From: CAYWGR01 sp964458015
GTDB lineage: Bacteria > Planctomycetota > Planctomycetia > Pirellulales > Thermoguttaceae
Reading direction: 5' to 3'
NCBI GenBank assembly: GCA_964458015.1
Contig: CAYWGR010000065.1
Coordinates: forward strand, 1 to 27,795
Length of the DNA stretch: 27,795 bases
A program made the translations under genes and the position numbers. Shown one piece after another: positions 16,351 through 23,906 of the stretch; positions within the stretch are counted from its first letter, which is position 1; every line of letters begins with the position of its first letter. The notes under the pieces are model-generated. The model searched no databases. It saw nothing but the letters and a program-made list of their open reading frames with translations, and was not told where the DNA came from.

Positions 16351-16959
16351 CTAAGGAATGGGAATCGACGGCGATTCCTTCGCCGGCGCGGAACTCGCCG
16401 GGGGCTGGGCCGGCTTCTTTTCCGCAGCAATCATGTTTTCTATCTCCGATTGCACATAATTCGCAAATGCCGGCTTATCGCCGACTAGCGCCCATACGTT
16501 ATCCAATCGCTTCCAATCCGCGATTTTGCCATCTTTCATCCGAGCTACTACGACGACCGGTATTTGAACCTCGAATTTCTTTACCAACGGTTCGGCGGCC
16601 GGTTGTTCGTAGTTGACGATCTTCCACGCCATCGTTCCCGCACGCAACTGCGAGGAAAAAGAATCATGTACAATCGCTTTTGCTTGGGTTTCAATCGATC
16701 GACAGGTAGGGCACCGGGTATTACCGTGGAAATAATAGACAACCACGCCCTCGGCCACCTCCTCCGCCTTCGGCGGAACGTTCGACGCGGCGCCGATTCC
16801 GCCTTGGGCCCGCAAGGCCCGAAGCTCCTCGGCAATTTCAACCAGTCGCGGCTCCAGTTGCGACGCCGCTTGATTGTCCAGCGCTCGGGCAATCAGCACA
16901 ACCAACGTGGCCGAGAAAAGAGAGATCAAACAAACGGCCGCCGCATTTTTCAGATCCAT
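16351..16959 (-). CDS. arsF: ArsF-like CPTC protein (first copy), membrane-anchored
   Basis: This 202-residue protein has an AGGAG Shine-Dalgarno site. A membrane helix at about 8-26 is followed by a short coiled-coil-like helix (about 35-52). The domain then reads V-V-V-Y-Y-F-H-G-N-T-R-C-P-T-C-R-S-I-E, with C83-x-x-C86. The stretch is characteristic of ArsF nitrophenyl-compound nitroreductase subunits. The C-terminal 25 residues are rich in Pro, Ala and Ser. It lies 34 bp upstream of the second copy and 48 bp downstream of the mini-thioredoxin. The two ArsF-like proteins share only the core domain, so duplication is old or they are distinct subunits. Reduction of nitroaromatic arsenicals is the family role; activity here is inferred. 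Confidence 0.78.
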   Translation of the reverse strand: MDLKNAAAVCLISLFSATLVVLIARALDNQAASQLEPRLVEIAEELRALRAQGGIGAASNVPPKAEEVAEGVVVYYFHGNTRCPTCRSIETQAKAIVHDSFSSQLRAGTMAWKIVNYEQPAAEPLVKKFEVQIPVVVVARMKDGKIADWKRLDNVWALVGDKPAFANYVQSEIENMIAAEKKPAQPPASSAPAKESPSIPIP

Positions 16960-17007
16960 GAATCACTCCTAGACGTATTCTGCCTTTCTTGCGAAATAGT
17001 GACTTTC

Positions 17008-17241
17008 TTACACCAGCATTTTTTGAATATCCTCCGGTGAAAGCACCTTGCCCACGGACTTTACTTTGCCGTCAATCGCCAGGGCAGGGGTCATCATCAC
17101 GCCGAACGAAGTAATCTGCATGATGTCGGTCACTTTCTCCACCTTCGCTTCAACTCCTGCAATCGTAACCGCTTCTTCCGCATTTTTTTTCAATTTTTCG
17201 CACTTAGGGCAACCGGTGCCCAAGATTTGAATCAATTTCAT
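17008..17241 (-). CDS. Small CxxC thioredoxin-like protein (TM0996/MTH895 family)
   Basis: This 77-residue cytoplasmic protein has an AGGAG site seven bases before the ATG. It has L-G-T-G-C-P-K-C near the N-terminus (C11, C14) and the M-T-P-A-L cis-proline motif, the hallmarks of the mini-thioredoxin family often found in arsenic operons beside permeases. It would donate or shuttle thiol electrons. In this operon it lies between the permease (56-bp gap) and the first ArsF-like gene. It could reduce the permease substrate, or feed the CcdA-like ArsG. Confidence 0.88.
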   Translation of the reverse strand: MKLIQILGTGCPKCEKLKKNAEEAVTIAGVEAKVEKVTDIMQITSFGVMMTPALAIDGKVKSVGKVLSPEDIQKMLV

Positions 17242-17297
17242 TTTGCATCTCCTGATATCGAACTTTTTGAACTGTCTGAGGGTCAGGCAGAGAATGA

Positions 17298-18620
17298 TTA
17301 TCCGAAAAGCAATCCAAAAATCATACCTGCCATGGCGCTCATCACCACCACCAACGCGACAAAAACCGCGGTTTTCCTGAATCCAATGACACTGTAAATC
17401 ACCGCAATGCTGGGCAACGAAAGAGCCGGCCCGGCCAGCAGTAATGCTAACGCGGGCCCCTGTCCCATGCCAAGTCCCATCAGTGTTTCCAAAATCGGGA
17501 TTTCCGTCAAGGTAGCAAAATACCACATCGCCCCAATGACCGAAGCCGCCATATTCGCGGAAATACTATTGCCCCCCACCCAATTGGCAACGGCCTCTTC
17601 GGGTAGCAATGCCCCCACAAATCCAGTAACAAACACGCCGCCGAACAACAGAGGCACAATAGACTTCGCAAAGCCCCATGTTTGACTCATCCAGTCCTTC
17701 AACTCGTCCTTTTCGAACCAACCGGCGATCATCACCAATGTACTCGCCAAGCAAGCAAACGCAAAATACCATCGGTGCGTATAGATCCAATTGGCCCATT
17801 GGTAGCCTTGCGGCGTTGCGTAATCGGTTTTCACGATATCGCTTTTCGGCACTTCCAACTTCGTGCCTTTCTTCAGACCATCGGTTGGTTGCTCCAACTG
17901 CACCCGGAGCATTTCCGTGGTTTCCAGCAGTACGGCAACTTGTAGTTTTGTGCCGTCTTTCTTCTCGATGGTCGTTTGGCTTGGGTTGGCCCAATCGCTA
18001 AACACTAAAAAACCAATCATGGATGCGAAAAACAACGTAGTTTGCCACAGGTTTCGCTTGGGTGTGGGAGGATCGGGCAACTGCATGAAGACCGCTTCCC
18101 TCTTTTCCTCGTCCTTGCGAAAAATCACCGCCATCAGAACGCCAATAATCACGGCAAACGAAATCGAACCGATAATGCGAGCAACTCCCAACTCAATACC
18201 CAGCACCCGTGCAGTCAGAAAAATAGCCATCACATTGATCGCCGGTCCGGAATACAAAAAAGCCGACGCGGGGCCAAGTCCCGCTCCCACGCGATAGATC
18301 CCGGCGAACATCGGCAATACGCTGCATGAACACACGGCCAGCACAGTGCCGGAAACCGAAGCCACGGAATATGCCTCAACCTTGTTTGCCTTGGGGCCAA
18401 GATGTCTAAGGACCGTTTCCTTGGAAAGGAACGAGGCAATTGCCCCCGCGATAAACATGGCTGGCACAACACAGGCCAACGTATGATTTCGCGCATACCA
18501 CTGAAGCATATAGCAGGCGTCCAAGACCGCCTGCTGAATCGCCGGATCGGTAAAGTTCAGAAAGTAAGCCAGCAAAAAAATACTTAAAAGGCCGAGAAAT
18601 ACTCCCCATTCTTTATTCAT
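17298..18620 (-). CDS. arsP: ArsP/DUF318-family permease
   Basis: This 440-residue membrane protein has two bundles of helices. The first contains A-V-C-S-C-S-V-L-P (C97, C99) and S-G-P-A-I-N, the signature of the ArsP/YraQ permease family. ArsP exports trivalent organoarsenicals such as methylarsenite and reduced roxarsone, and membrane cysteines bind the metalloid. A soluble insertion of about 60 residues (near 213-275, between the bundles) makes it longer than the usual 300-350 residues. The second bundle repeats the fold (L-T-E-I-P-I-L-E-T-L and A-G-P-A-L-S-L-P). It lies 30 bp after the AhpD-like gene. Substrate specificity is inferred from neighbours. Confidence 0.83.
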   Translation of the reverse strand: MNKEWGVFLGLLSIFLLAYFLNFTDPAIQQAVLDACYMLQWYARNHTLACVVPAMFIAGAIASFLSKETVLRHLGPKANKVEAYSVASVSGTVLAVCSCSVLPMFAGIYRVGAGLGPASAFLYSGPAINVMAIFLTARVLGIELGVARIIGSISFAVIIGVLMAVIFRKDEEKREAVFMQLPDPPTPKRNLWQTTLFFASMIGFLVFSDWANPSQTTIEKKDGTKLQVAVLLETTEMLRVQLEQPTDGLKKGTKLEVPKSDIVKTDYATPQGYQWANWIYTHRWYFAFACLASTLVMIAGWFEKDELKDWMSQTWGFAKSIVPLLFGGVFVTGFVGALLPEEAVANWVGGNSISANMAASVIGAMWYFATLTEIPILETLMGLGMGQGPALALLLAGPALSLPSIAVIYSVIGFRKTAVFVALVVVMSAMAGMIFGLLFG

Positions 18621-18650
18621 AATTAAAAATCCAACGAAATAGTGTGATTA

Positions 18651-18935
18651 TTACTTTGCGCAACAACACGTACCAGGCAAAGGGCCGATATCGCGTGCCG
18701 CCGCCAATTGCTCACCCGCAATCTGTTGCATCCGCTCGGCGGCACGACCTTTCACCTCGCGGGCAGCGGCAATAGCCATCGCCACATCGGCACAAGAGAT
18801 ACCCAACCCCAAAGCATTCTGAAGATGTTGTTTGAAGGCCAGCTCGTCATTACAAGTAATCGCCGCTCCCAGAGACACTAATGCTTCAACCGCCGGCGAA
18901 AAGAGACTCGACGAATCCGTTTGCTCGTGCGACAT
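18651..18935 (-). CDS. Degenerate AhpD/carboxymuconolactone-decarboxylase-like protein with a Cys-rich tail
   Basis: This is a 94-residue protein. The ATG at 18935 is preferred because AGGAGG lies six bases upstream; the farther ATG at 18992 has no such site. The core E-A-L-V-S-L-G-A-A-I...K-Q-H...A-L-G-L-G-I-S resembles the AhpD/CMD fold. However, the usual C-x-x-C-x-x-x-H is here D30-x-x-A33-x-x-x-H37, so both redox cysteines are lost while the histidine remains. One cysteine lies two residues earlier (C28), another at C48, and the protein ends G-T-C-C-C-A-K. The tail may bind arsenite or another soft metal; that is speculation. It sits between arsR and arsP in the operon. Confidence 0.68.
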   Translation of the reverse strand: MSHEQTDSSSLFSPAVEALVSLGAAITCNDELAFKQHLQNALGLGISCADVAMAIAAAREVKGRAAERMQQIAGEQLAAARDIGPLPGTCCCAK

Positions 18936-19026
18936 GCAATCCCTCCTGCTTTGACTTGCCGAAAAGCCCATGTCAATTGGCCAATTCGCCAAATGTCAGC
19001 GTAAAAAAACAACTCCTCCATGCCCT

Positions 19027-19353
19027 TTACGACACCAACAATCGCTGCTGGTCCTTGGCGTTGCACTTCATGACCGACTCGACGCACTCAAGGAAATCCA
19101 GCACGCACCGCACCCGCAGACTGTAATACACCTGCGAGCCGCGTTTGTCGTCCTCGATGATTCCAGCGTTCTTTAGCATGGCCAAATGGCGAGATACCGT
19201 CGAGATATCCACCCCGATCATCGCTGTCAATTCACACACGCATCGCTCGCCGTTCCGACCCAGTTCATCAACGATGAACAACCGCGTTGGATGGGACATG
19301 GCCTTGATGATCTTAGCCCGGGCTTCGTATTTCGCTTGAGTTTTTGTATCCAT
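19027..19353 (-). CDS. arsR: ArsR-family metalloregulatory repressor
   Basis: This is a 108-residue winged helix-turn-helix repressor. I prefer the ATG at 19353, which gives the usual ArsR length, over the longer form from 19440. The H-P-T-R-L-F-I-V-D-E-L start, the recognition helix V-D-I-S-T-V-S-R-H-L-A-M-L-K and the wing Q-V-Y-Y-S-L are standard. E-R-C-V-C-E-L (C38, C40) matches the arsenite-binding C-V-C-D-L site of classical ArsR. Further cysteines at 83, 90 and 97 may also bind metal. It heads the operon and is preceded by a promoter with an overlapping palindrome, so autorepression released by As(III) is likely. Confidence 0.9.
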   Translation of the reverse strand: MDTKTQAKYEARAKIIKAMSHPTRLFIVDELGRNGERCVCELTAMIGVDISTVSRHLAMLKNAGIIEDDKRGSQVYYSLRVRCVLDFLECVESVMKCNAKDQQRLLVS

Positions 19354-19454
19354 CTTTTTAAAAAACCTTCTCAGGGAAGCAAAGTCCAGGGTGTACACCA
19401 TAGGTCGGCAGGGCCACCGGCCAATACGAGCATCTCTCAATATGATCGACCACT

Positions 19455-19480
19455 GCTATTTGGTAGTTTAGCCAAATAGC
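19455..19480. promoter_or_regulatory. Predicted ArsR operator (perfect inverted repeat)
   Basis: GCTATTTGG (19455-19463) and CCAAATAGC (19472-19480) are perfect inverted repeats around 8 bp. They cover the -10 element and part of the spacer of the predicted ars promoter. An extra ATTTGGCT copy adjoins on the minus strand. The size and position suit an ArsR dimer; the divergent GNAT gene could also be affected. Confidence 0.6.
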
Positions 19481-19493
19481 CAAATCTCGGCAA
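19465..19493 (-). promoter_or_regulatory. Predicted promoter of the ars operon
   Basis: Reading the minus strand, TTGCCG (19493-19488) and TAAACT (19470-19465) are separated by 17 bp. It lies about 110 bp upstream of the arsR start and overlaps the inverted repeat at 19455-19480. It was chosen by eye; no transcript evidence. Confidence 0.5.
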
Positions 19494-19573
19494 CCCCCAA
19501 AATGCTAGGGTATCGCCACACCATCGCCGAATGAGCATTGCCCCCCACGACAAAATAAGACAGAATATCGCCC

Positions 19574-20206
19574 ATGACGCGAACCATTACGCCCATTCGT
19601 CTGACACAAGCATCTCTCGCCGCGGCCATGGACACGCTTGGCCATGCCTTTACGGACGATCCCTTCATAAAACAACTCTATCCGGACGCCGCGACAAGAC
19701 AGCGATGCTTCGCCAAAACCACGCGTTGTGTTCTCCGCTATGGATTGGCCTATGGCGAGGTATACGCCATATCTCAAAGCGCGGAAGGGGTGGCCGTGTG
19801 GTTTCCGCCCGACCGCATCGCGCCGTCCGCGTTTCAGATGCTGCGGTGTGGCTTCTTCAACTTGCCTTTCAGTGTCGGACTCCAAGCTTTTCGCCGCATC
19901 TGGGCTTATGTGACACTTACCGAACAGATGCGCAAACGGCACGTTCACGGCCCTCACTGGTATTTGCAGCTTCTGGGCGTCCATCCTGCCCAACACGGTC
20001 GCGGATATGGCAGTATCCTCTTGCGACACATGCTCGCACGGCTCGATCATGAGGGCGTGCCGTGCTGTCTCGACACGGAAAACGAGAAAAACGTTGCCCT
20101 GTACGAGCATTTCGGCTTCCGCGTGTGCGAATCAACCACAATCCCCGGCACCACCTCTGGCATCTGGCTGATGACGCGCGAAGTCGGCGCCGGTCCAATC
20201 GTGTAA
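19574..20206 (+). CDS. GNAT-family N-acetyltransferase
   Basis: This 210-residue protein carries the GNAT acetyl-CoA loop in L-L-G-V-H-P-A-Q-H-G-R-G-Y-G-S-I-L-L (Q/RxxGxG type, near residues 136-153), followed by N-V-A-L-Y-E-H-F-G-F, another family landmark. V-A-V-W-F-P-P near residue 75 is common in a broad uncharacterised GNAT group. The acceptor substrate is unknown. It diverges from arsR across a 220-bp gap and ends 3 bp before the tail of the outer-membrane efflux gene. Proximity to arsR raises the thought of an ArsN-like enzyme, but nothing in the sequence supports it over a generic GNAT. Confidence 0.85.
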   Translation: MTRTITPIRLTQASLAAAMDTLGHAFTDDPFIKQLYPDAATRQRCFAKTTRCVLRYGLAYGEVYAISQSAEGVAVWFPPDRIAPSAFQMLRCGFFNLPFSVGLQAFRRIWAYVTLTEQMRKRHVHGPHWYLQLLGVHPAQHGRGYGSILLRHMLARLDHEGVPCCLDTENEKNVALYEHFGFRVCESTTIPGTTSGIWLMTREVGAGPIV

Positions 20207-20209
20207 ATA

Positions 20210-21814
20210 CTACTGCTCGGAAACAGCCTCGCCTGCCGGAGCGGGGCTAGGCGCCTCCGTGCTTTCTCGCGGCTCGGCCTGCTCGGCTTCCTCGACCGAT
20301 TGCCAGCCGCCGCCCAGGGCCTTGTAGACCGACACTAAATAGACGCTGATCAATCCGCGACTTTCCGTCAACGTGTCTTGCTGATGCGTAAGCACGCGCT
20401 CGGAATCCAACAGCGGCTGATAATCGATCATGCCTTTTTCATATTGCTTCGTGGCAATATCCACGGAGCGTGACGCCGCTTTGGTGCTTACATTCAACGA
20501 TGCCGCACGTTCCTGTTCTCGCAAGTAGGAAACAATACCGTTTTCAACTTCCTCGTTCGCCTTCAACACCGCATCGCGATAGGCAAGCACCGTCTGCTGG
20601 AACTTCGCTTCTTCCGCCCGAACGTTGTTCTTAATGCGGCCGTAGTTCAACAGATTCCAACTAAACCCCGGGCCAATTTGTCCCGCGACGCTTTGGGAAT
20701 CGAAAAGGTGGCTGAAATGTTGCGCCTGCAAACCAATCGTGCCTGTGATCGCAATATGCGGATAAAACTCGGATTCGGCGATGCCGATCTTGGCCGACTG
20801 GATCGCCGCCAACCGCTCGGCTTGCTGGATGTCGGGCCGGCGGCGCAGCAGATCGGCGGGAATGCCAACCACAATCTCCGACGGCGGCGTGGGAATCTTA
20901 CCCGGCGAAGAAATCGTCTCGCTCAGGTCTTTGGGCGGCATCGCCATCAAAATGCACAACCGGTTTTGAGCTCGGCGTCGGCCTGCTTCCAATAATGGAA
21001 CCATTGATTCCGTTTGACCCAAGACATAAGTGGCCTGTTGCACGTCGAGTTCCGTAACCACGCCCGATTTTTCTCGCAACCGGATAATGCGCAAAGTTTC
21101 TTTCTGAAGATTGATATTCTTTTTAGCAAGCTCGATACGTTCTTCGAAGGCACGCATTTGGATATAGTTGGCCGCCACCTCCGCCTGCAACAAGACAAGA
21201 ATATTGTTATAGCTGGCGCACTGCATCTCCAGATTGGCGTCGGCCGCTTCAACCGCTCGGCGGAATCGACCCCAAAAATCCAATTCCCAAGCAGCGTTAA
21301 AACCCACGGTCGATTGGTCATAATAATGCCCAAGCCCGGGGAAGATATTCAAAGGATAGCTATCTCCCAAGGCATTTCGGGTATAGCTTCCTCCCATCTT
21401 CTGCTGCTGGGGGAACATATACCCTGCGGCAACGCCGCGTTCGGCCCGAGCTTCCATAATCCGGCACCCGGCCGCCTTCAGGGTTAAATTCTCGTCGGCG
21501 GTGGAAGCTATCAAGGAATCGAGCGTGGGATCATTGAAGATGGTCCACCAATGGGGATTAGCACCTTCCAGGCTCTTCAACCGCGGATTATCGGCATAAA
21601 TCCAACTGTCCGCCGTCTCCGCGGAATGCCGGCAATAGTTTGGCCCCACCTTGAATCCATTCGAGTACCACTCCCGTAATCCGCCGCACCCGGTCAAAAT
21701 GGGCAAGATAAAAAGGAGAGATAGCCACTGCAACAATGGCGACGACAGGCATTTTGGGCAATTGTGATGCACCAAAGCAGGGTTTTTCGAGATCATTTTG
21801 AGTAGATTAGCCAT
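20210..21814 (-). CDS. TolC/NodT-family outer-membrane efflux lipoprotein
   Basis: This 534-residue outer-membrane factor exports substrates through a trimeric TolC-like tunnel. A long N-terminus ends in a lipobox, P-I-L-T-G-C, with Cys 43; an alternative ATG at residue 7 would shorten it. The body has two OEP repeats. The first contains A-W-E-L-D-F-W-G-R-F-R-R-A-V-E-A-A, the NodT-family landmark, and the second follows R-R-P-D-I-Q-Q-A-E-R. The C-terminal 25 residues are rich in Pro, Glu and Ala. It diverges from tetR-emrA-emrB by 167 bp, and with them makes a complete tripartite pump. Confidence 0.9.
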   Translation of the reverse strand: MANLLKMISKNPALVHHNCPKCLSSPLLQWLSLLFILPILTGCGGLREWYSNGFKVGPNYCRHSAETADSWIYADNPRLKSLEGANPHWWTIFNDPTLDSLIASTADENLTLKAAGCRIMEARAERGVAAGYMFPQQQKMGGSYTRNALGDSYPLNIFPGLGHYYDQSTVGFNAAWELDFWGRFRRAVEAADANLEMQCASYNNILVLLQAEVAANYIQMRAFEERIELAKKNINLQKETLRIIRLREKSGVVTELDVQQATYVLGQTESMVPLLEAGRRRAQNRLCILMAMPPKDLSETISSPGKIPTPPSEIVVGIPADLLRRRPDIQQAERLAAIQSAKIGIAESEFYPHIAITGTIGLQAQHFSHLFDSQSVAGQIGPGFSWNLLNYGRIKNNVRAEEAKFQQTVLAYRDAVLKANEEVENGIVSYLREQERAASLNVSTKAASRSVDIATKQYEKGMIDYQPLLDSERVLTHQQDTLTESRGLISVYLVSVYKALGGGWQSVEEAEQAEPRESTEAPSPAPAGEAVSEQ

Positions 21815-21852
21815 TTCGCCCCCCCGGCAGATTGGTTTTAATTGGCATAAGC

Positions 21853-21881
21853 CCTATATTCGTTAAATTTTATTCGACCAA
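21853..21881 (-). promoter_or_regulatory. Possible promoter of the outer-membrane efflux gene
   Basis: On the minus strand TTGGTC and TATAGG are separated by 17 bp, about 40 bp before the start of the efflux gene. The match is moderate and made by eye. Confidence 0.38.
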
Positions 21882-21919
21882 AATTTCAGGACTTCTTGAC
21901 CGATAATGAATTTGTGGTC

Positions 21920-21948
21920 TTGAATACTGACCGAGCAGTCACTATATT
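21920..21948 (+). promoter_or_regulatory. Predicted tetR-emrA-emrB promoter
   Basis: TTGAAT (21920-21925) and TATATT (21943-21948) are separated by exactly 17 bp, ending 33 bases before the tetR start. The spacer contains the palindrome described at 21928-21941, which would allow autorepression. Confidence 0.6.
21928..21941. promoter_or_regulatory. Predicted TetR operator
   Basis: TGACCGAGCAGTCA is a near-palindrome: TGAC-N6-GTCA is perfect, with a further G/C pair inside. It lies between the -35 and -10 elements of the tetR promoter. TGAC...GTCA palindromes are typical of TetR-family operators beside efflux genes. Confidence 0.6.
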
Positions 21949-21981
21949 TGAAATAGAAGCTTTCTCCTCAGGTGGTTTTCC

Positions 21982-22575
21982 ATGAGACTCAGCAAAGCGC
22001 GTAAAGAACTCGTCACGGCAATGATGAAGGACACCATCTTCGAGGCGGCCGGGTCCGTCCTCGAACAGCATGGTGTTCATGGCATCACGATGGATCGCGT
22101 GGCCAATGTGGCCGGCATGGCGAAGGGCAGCTTATACAATTATTTCCACGACAAAGACGATCTGCTGCAATTCATTTATGCCCGGTTGGTCGAGCCGTTC
22201 TTTCAGGCCATTGAAGAAATAGCCGCCGACCAATTGCCGGCTCCCAAAAAGCTCGAAAAAATCCTTCGCACGGCCCTGGAACGCAGCGGCAGGCACAAGG
22301 CCATCATCCGGCTCTTAATGGAGACCGGCCAGGAACACGAAGTCCGAAAAAGCATGCGGCCCCGTATCTTGCGGATTTTTTCCGACATTTTCGAGCGGGG
22401 AATCCTCGAAGGCTCGTTCCGTCCGCACAATGTCGCGCATACTGCCCGCATGTTTCTCGGATGTTTCGGAGAATTATTCGAATTACAGGCAAGTGATGCT
22501 TCGGATGAGGAGATCGACGGTTACGTTGAAGTATTGATCGACGCAACGCAGCATGGATTTTCGATTCATGTCTAG
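21982..22575 (+). CDS. TetR/AcrR-family transcriptional regulator
   Basis: This is a 197-residue regulator. AGGTGG lies six bases before the ATG. The N-terminal DNA-binding domain includes I-F-E-A-A-G-S-V-L-E-Q-H-G, T-M-D-R-V-A-N-V-A-G-M-A-K-G-S-L-Y-N-Y-F and D-K-D-D-L-L, all standard TetR landmarks. The C-terminal ligand-binding half is divergent. It is the first gene of the emrAB operon (12 bp to the next gene) and has a palindrome in its own promoter, so it most likely represses the pump until a toxic compound binds. Confidence 0.9.
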   Translation: MRLSKARKELVTAMMKDTIFEAAGSVLEQHGVHGITMDRVANVAGMAKGSLYNYFHDKDDLLQFIYARLVEPFFQAIEEIAADQLPAPKKLEKILRTALERSGRHKAIIRLLMETGQEHEVRKSMRPRILRIFSDIFERGILEGSFRPHNVAHTARMFLGCFGELFELQASDASDEEIDGYVEVLIDATQHGFSIHV

Positions 22576-22587
22576 AAGGAATAAATA

Positions 22588-23811
22588 ATGAGCAATACAG
22601 CCCAATTACGAGAAGTTCCCACAAAACAAAAGCCGAATGGCGACGGTCATTTGATGGATTTTCATGACGAACATGCAGCCCAACGGCAGGCATCGGAGAA
22701 AAACGGCGAAAACGCATCCGCTCCCGCGGTTCCCGAAACGCCGCCCCAAGCAAAGCGTCGGCCCTTGGTTTGGGCGCTAATGGGCGCAGCCGTTGTCGCC
22801 GCCTCGGCCGCAGGCGTCTACTATTACATCCAAAGCCTGGCTTTCGAGAGTACCGACGATGCCTTTATCGAAGCGCATGTCGTTCCGGTAAGCTCGCGAG
22901 TGCCAGGTCATATAGCGAACGTCCTCGTGACCGACAATCAGTGGGTCGAAAAGGGCACATTGCTGGCCGAAATCGATCCGCCCGATTATGAAACCAAATT
23001 GGCGGCCGCCGAAGCCGCTCTGCAAACCGCGCGCTCGACTTGTGCGGCTCGTGCCACGGGAGTGACAGGAGCCCGCGCCGGACTCGCCCAAGCCAAGGCT
23101 GACCAAACTGCTGCCGCGGCTCGTCTCGAACGTGCCGAGGCCAAACAGAAACGCATTGCCTCTCTCGTACCCGAACATGCCGCCTCGCAAGACGCCTTGG
23201 ACGAAGCCAATGCAGCCGTGCAGGTAACCCGAGCCGACGTGACGGCCGTTTCCGAAAAGGTCCACGTACAAGAGTCGAACGTCGACCAAGCCATTGCGGC
23301 GGCCGCTGCAGCCGAAAGCGCCGTGCAACAAGCCGAGGCCGAAGTGAAACAGATCCGGCTGAATCTTTCGTACACGAAGATTTACGCTCCCATCTCCGGC
23401 CACGTCACTCGCAAGAGCGTCGAGAAAGGCGCCTTCATCCAGGTCGGACAACCGTTGATGGCCTTGGTCGATCCCGATGTCTGGGTCATCGCCAACTTCA
23501 AGGAAACGCAACGGGCCAAGCTGCAGCCCGGCCAACCGGTTGAAATAACGGTGGACACCCATCCCGATGTTAACTTTGCCGCTCATATCGACAGCGTCCA
23601 ATGCGGCAGCGGAGCAAGATTCAGCCTCTTGCCGCCTGAAAACGCCACGGGCAACTACGTCAAGGTTGTGCAGCGCGTGCCCGTCAAAATTGTCTTCGAT
23701 GACATCAAGCAGGTCGAGAAGTACGGTCTCGGACCAGGCATGTCGGTAATCCCCGTGGTCAAGATCCACGAGCCCGCACGACCATCTTCCACGGCGACCG
23801 CGGCACAATAG
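22588..23811 (+). CDS. emrA: EmrA/HlyD-family membrane fusion protein
   Basis: This 407-residue periplasmic adaptor joins the inner-membrane pump to the outer-membrane factor. An AAGGA site precedes the ATG. After a polar N-terminal tail, one membrane helix spans about 59-80. The first lipoyl half includes F-E-S-T-D-D-A-F-I-E-A-H-V-V-P-V, the EmrA signature. An Ala-rich coiled-coil hairpin (about 134-250) follows, then the second lipoyl half with L-S-Y-T-K-I-Y-A-P-I-S-G-H-V and the beta-barrel. It is encoded between tetR and emrB. Confidence 0.92.
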   Translation: MSNTAQLREVPTKQKPNGDGHLMDFHDEHAAQRQASEKNGENASAPAVPETPPQAKRRPLVWALMGAAVVAASAAGVYYYIQSLAFESTDDAFIEAHVVPVSSRVPGHIANVLVTDNQWVEKGTLLAEIDPPDYETKLAAAEAALQTARSTCAARATGVTGARAGLAQAKADQTAAAARLERAEAKQKRIASLVPEHAASQDALDEANAAVQVTRADVTAVSEKVHVQESNVDQAIAAAAAAESAVQQAEAEVKQIRLNLSYTKIYAPISGHVTRKSVEKGAFIQVGQPLMALVDPDVWVIANFKETQRAKLQPGQPVEITVDTHPDVNFAAHIDSVQCGSGARFSLLPPENATGNYVKVVQRVPVKIVFDDIKQVEKYGLGPGMSVIPVVKIHEPARPSSTATAAQ

Positions 23812-23826
23812 CAATCGATGCAGGGC

Positions 23827-23853
23827 GGGGCGATCGCGGGATTGGTCCGCCCC
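23827..23853 (+). other. Weak hairpin between emrA and emrB
   Basis: GGGGCG (23827-23832) pairs with CGCCCC (23848-23853) across 15 bases in the 95-bp gap between the two genes. It may modulate emrB expression, but the stem is short and an alternative pairing exists. Confidence 0.3.
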
Positions 23854-23906
23854 ACGCGTATCCAACCTTGGGCCTACTGTAATTTTCTTTTCGCGAAGTT
23901 ATTTCC

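Noticed and set aside
19574..20206. The acetyltransferase as ArsN (arsinothricin acetyltransferase)
   Set aside because: Only the position beside arsR suggests this; length and motifs fit a generic GNAT, and it is on the opposite strand.
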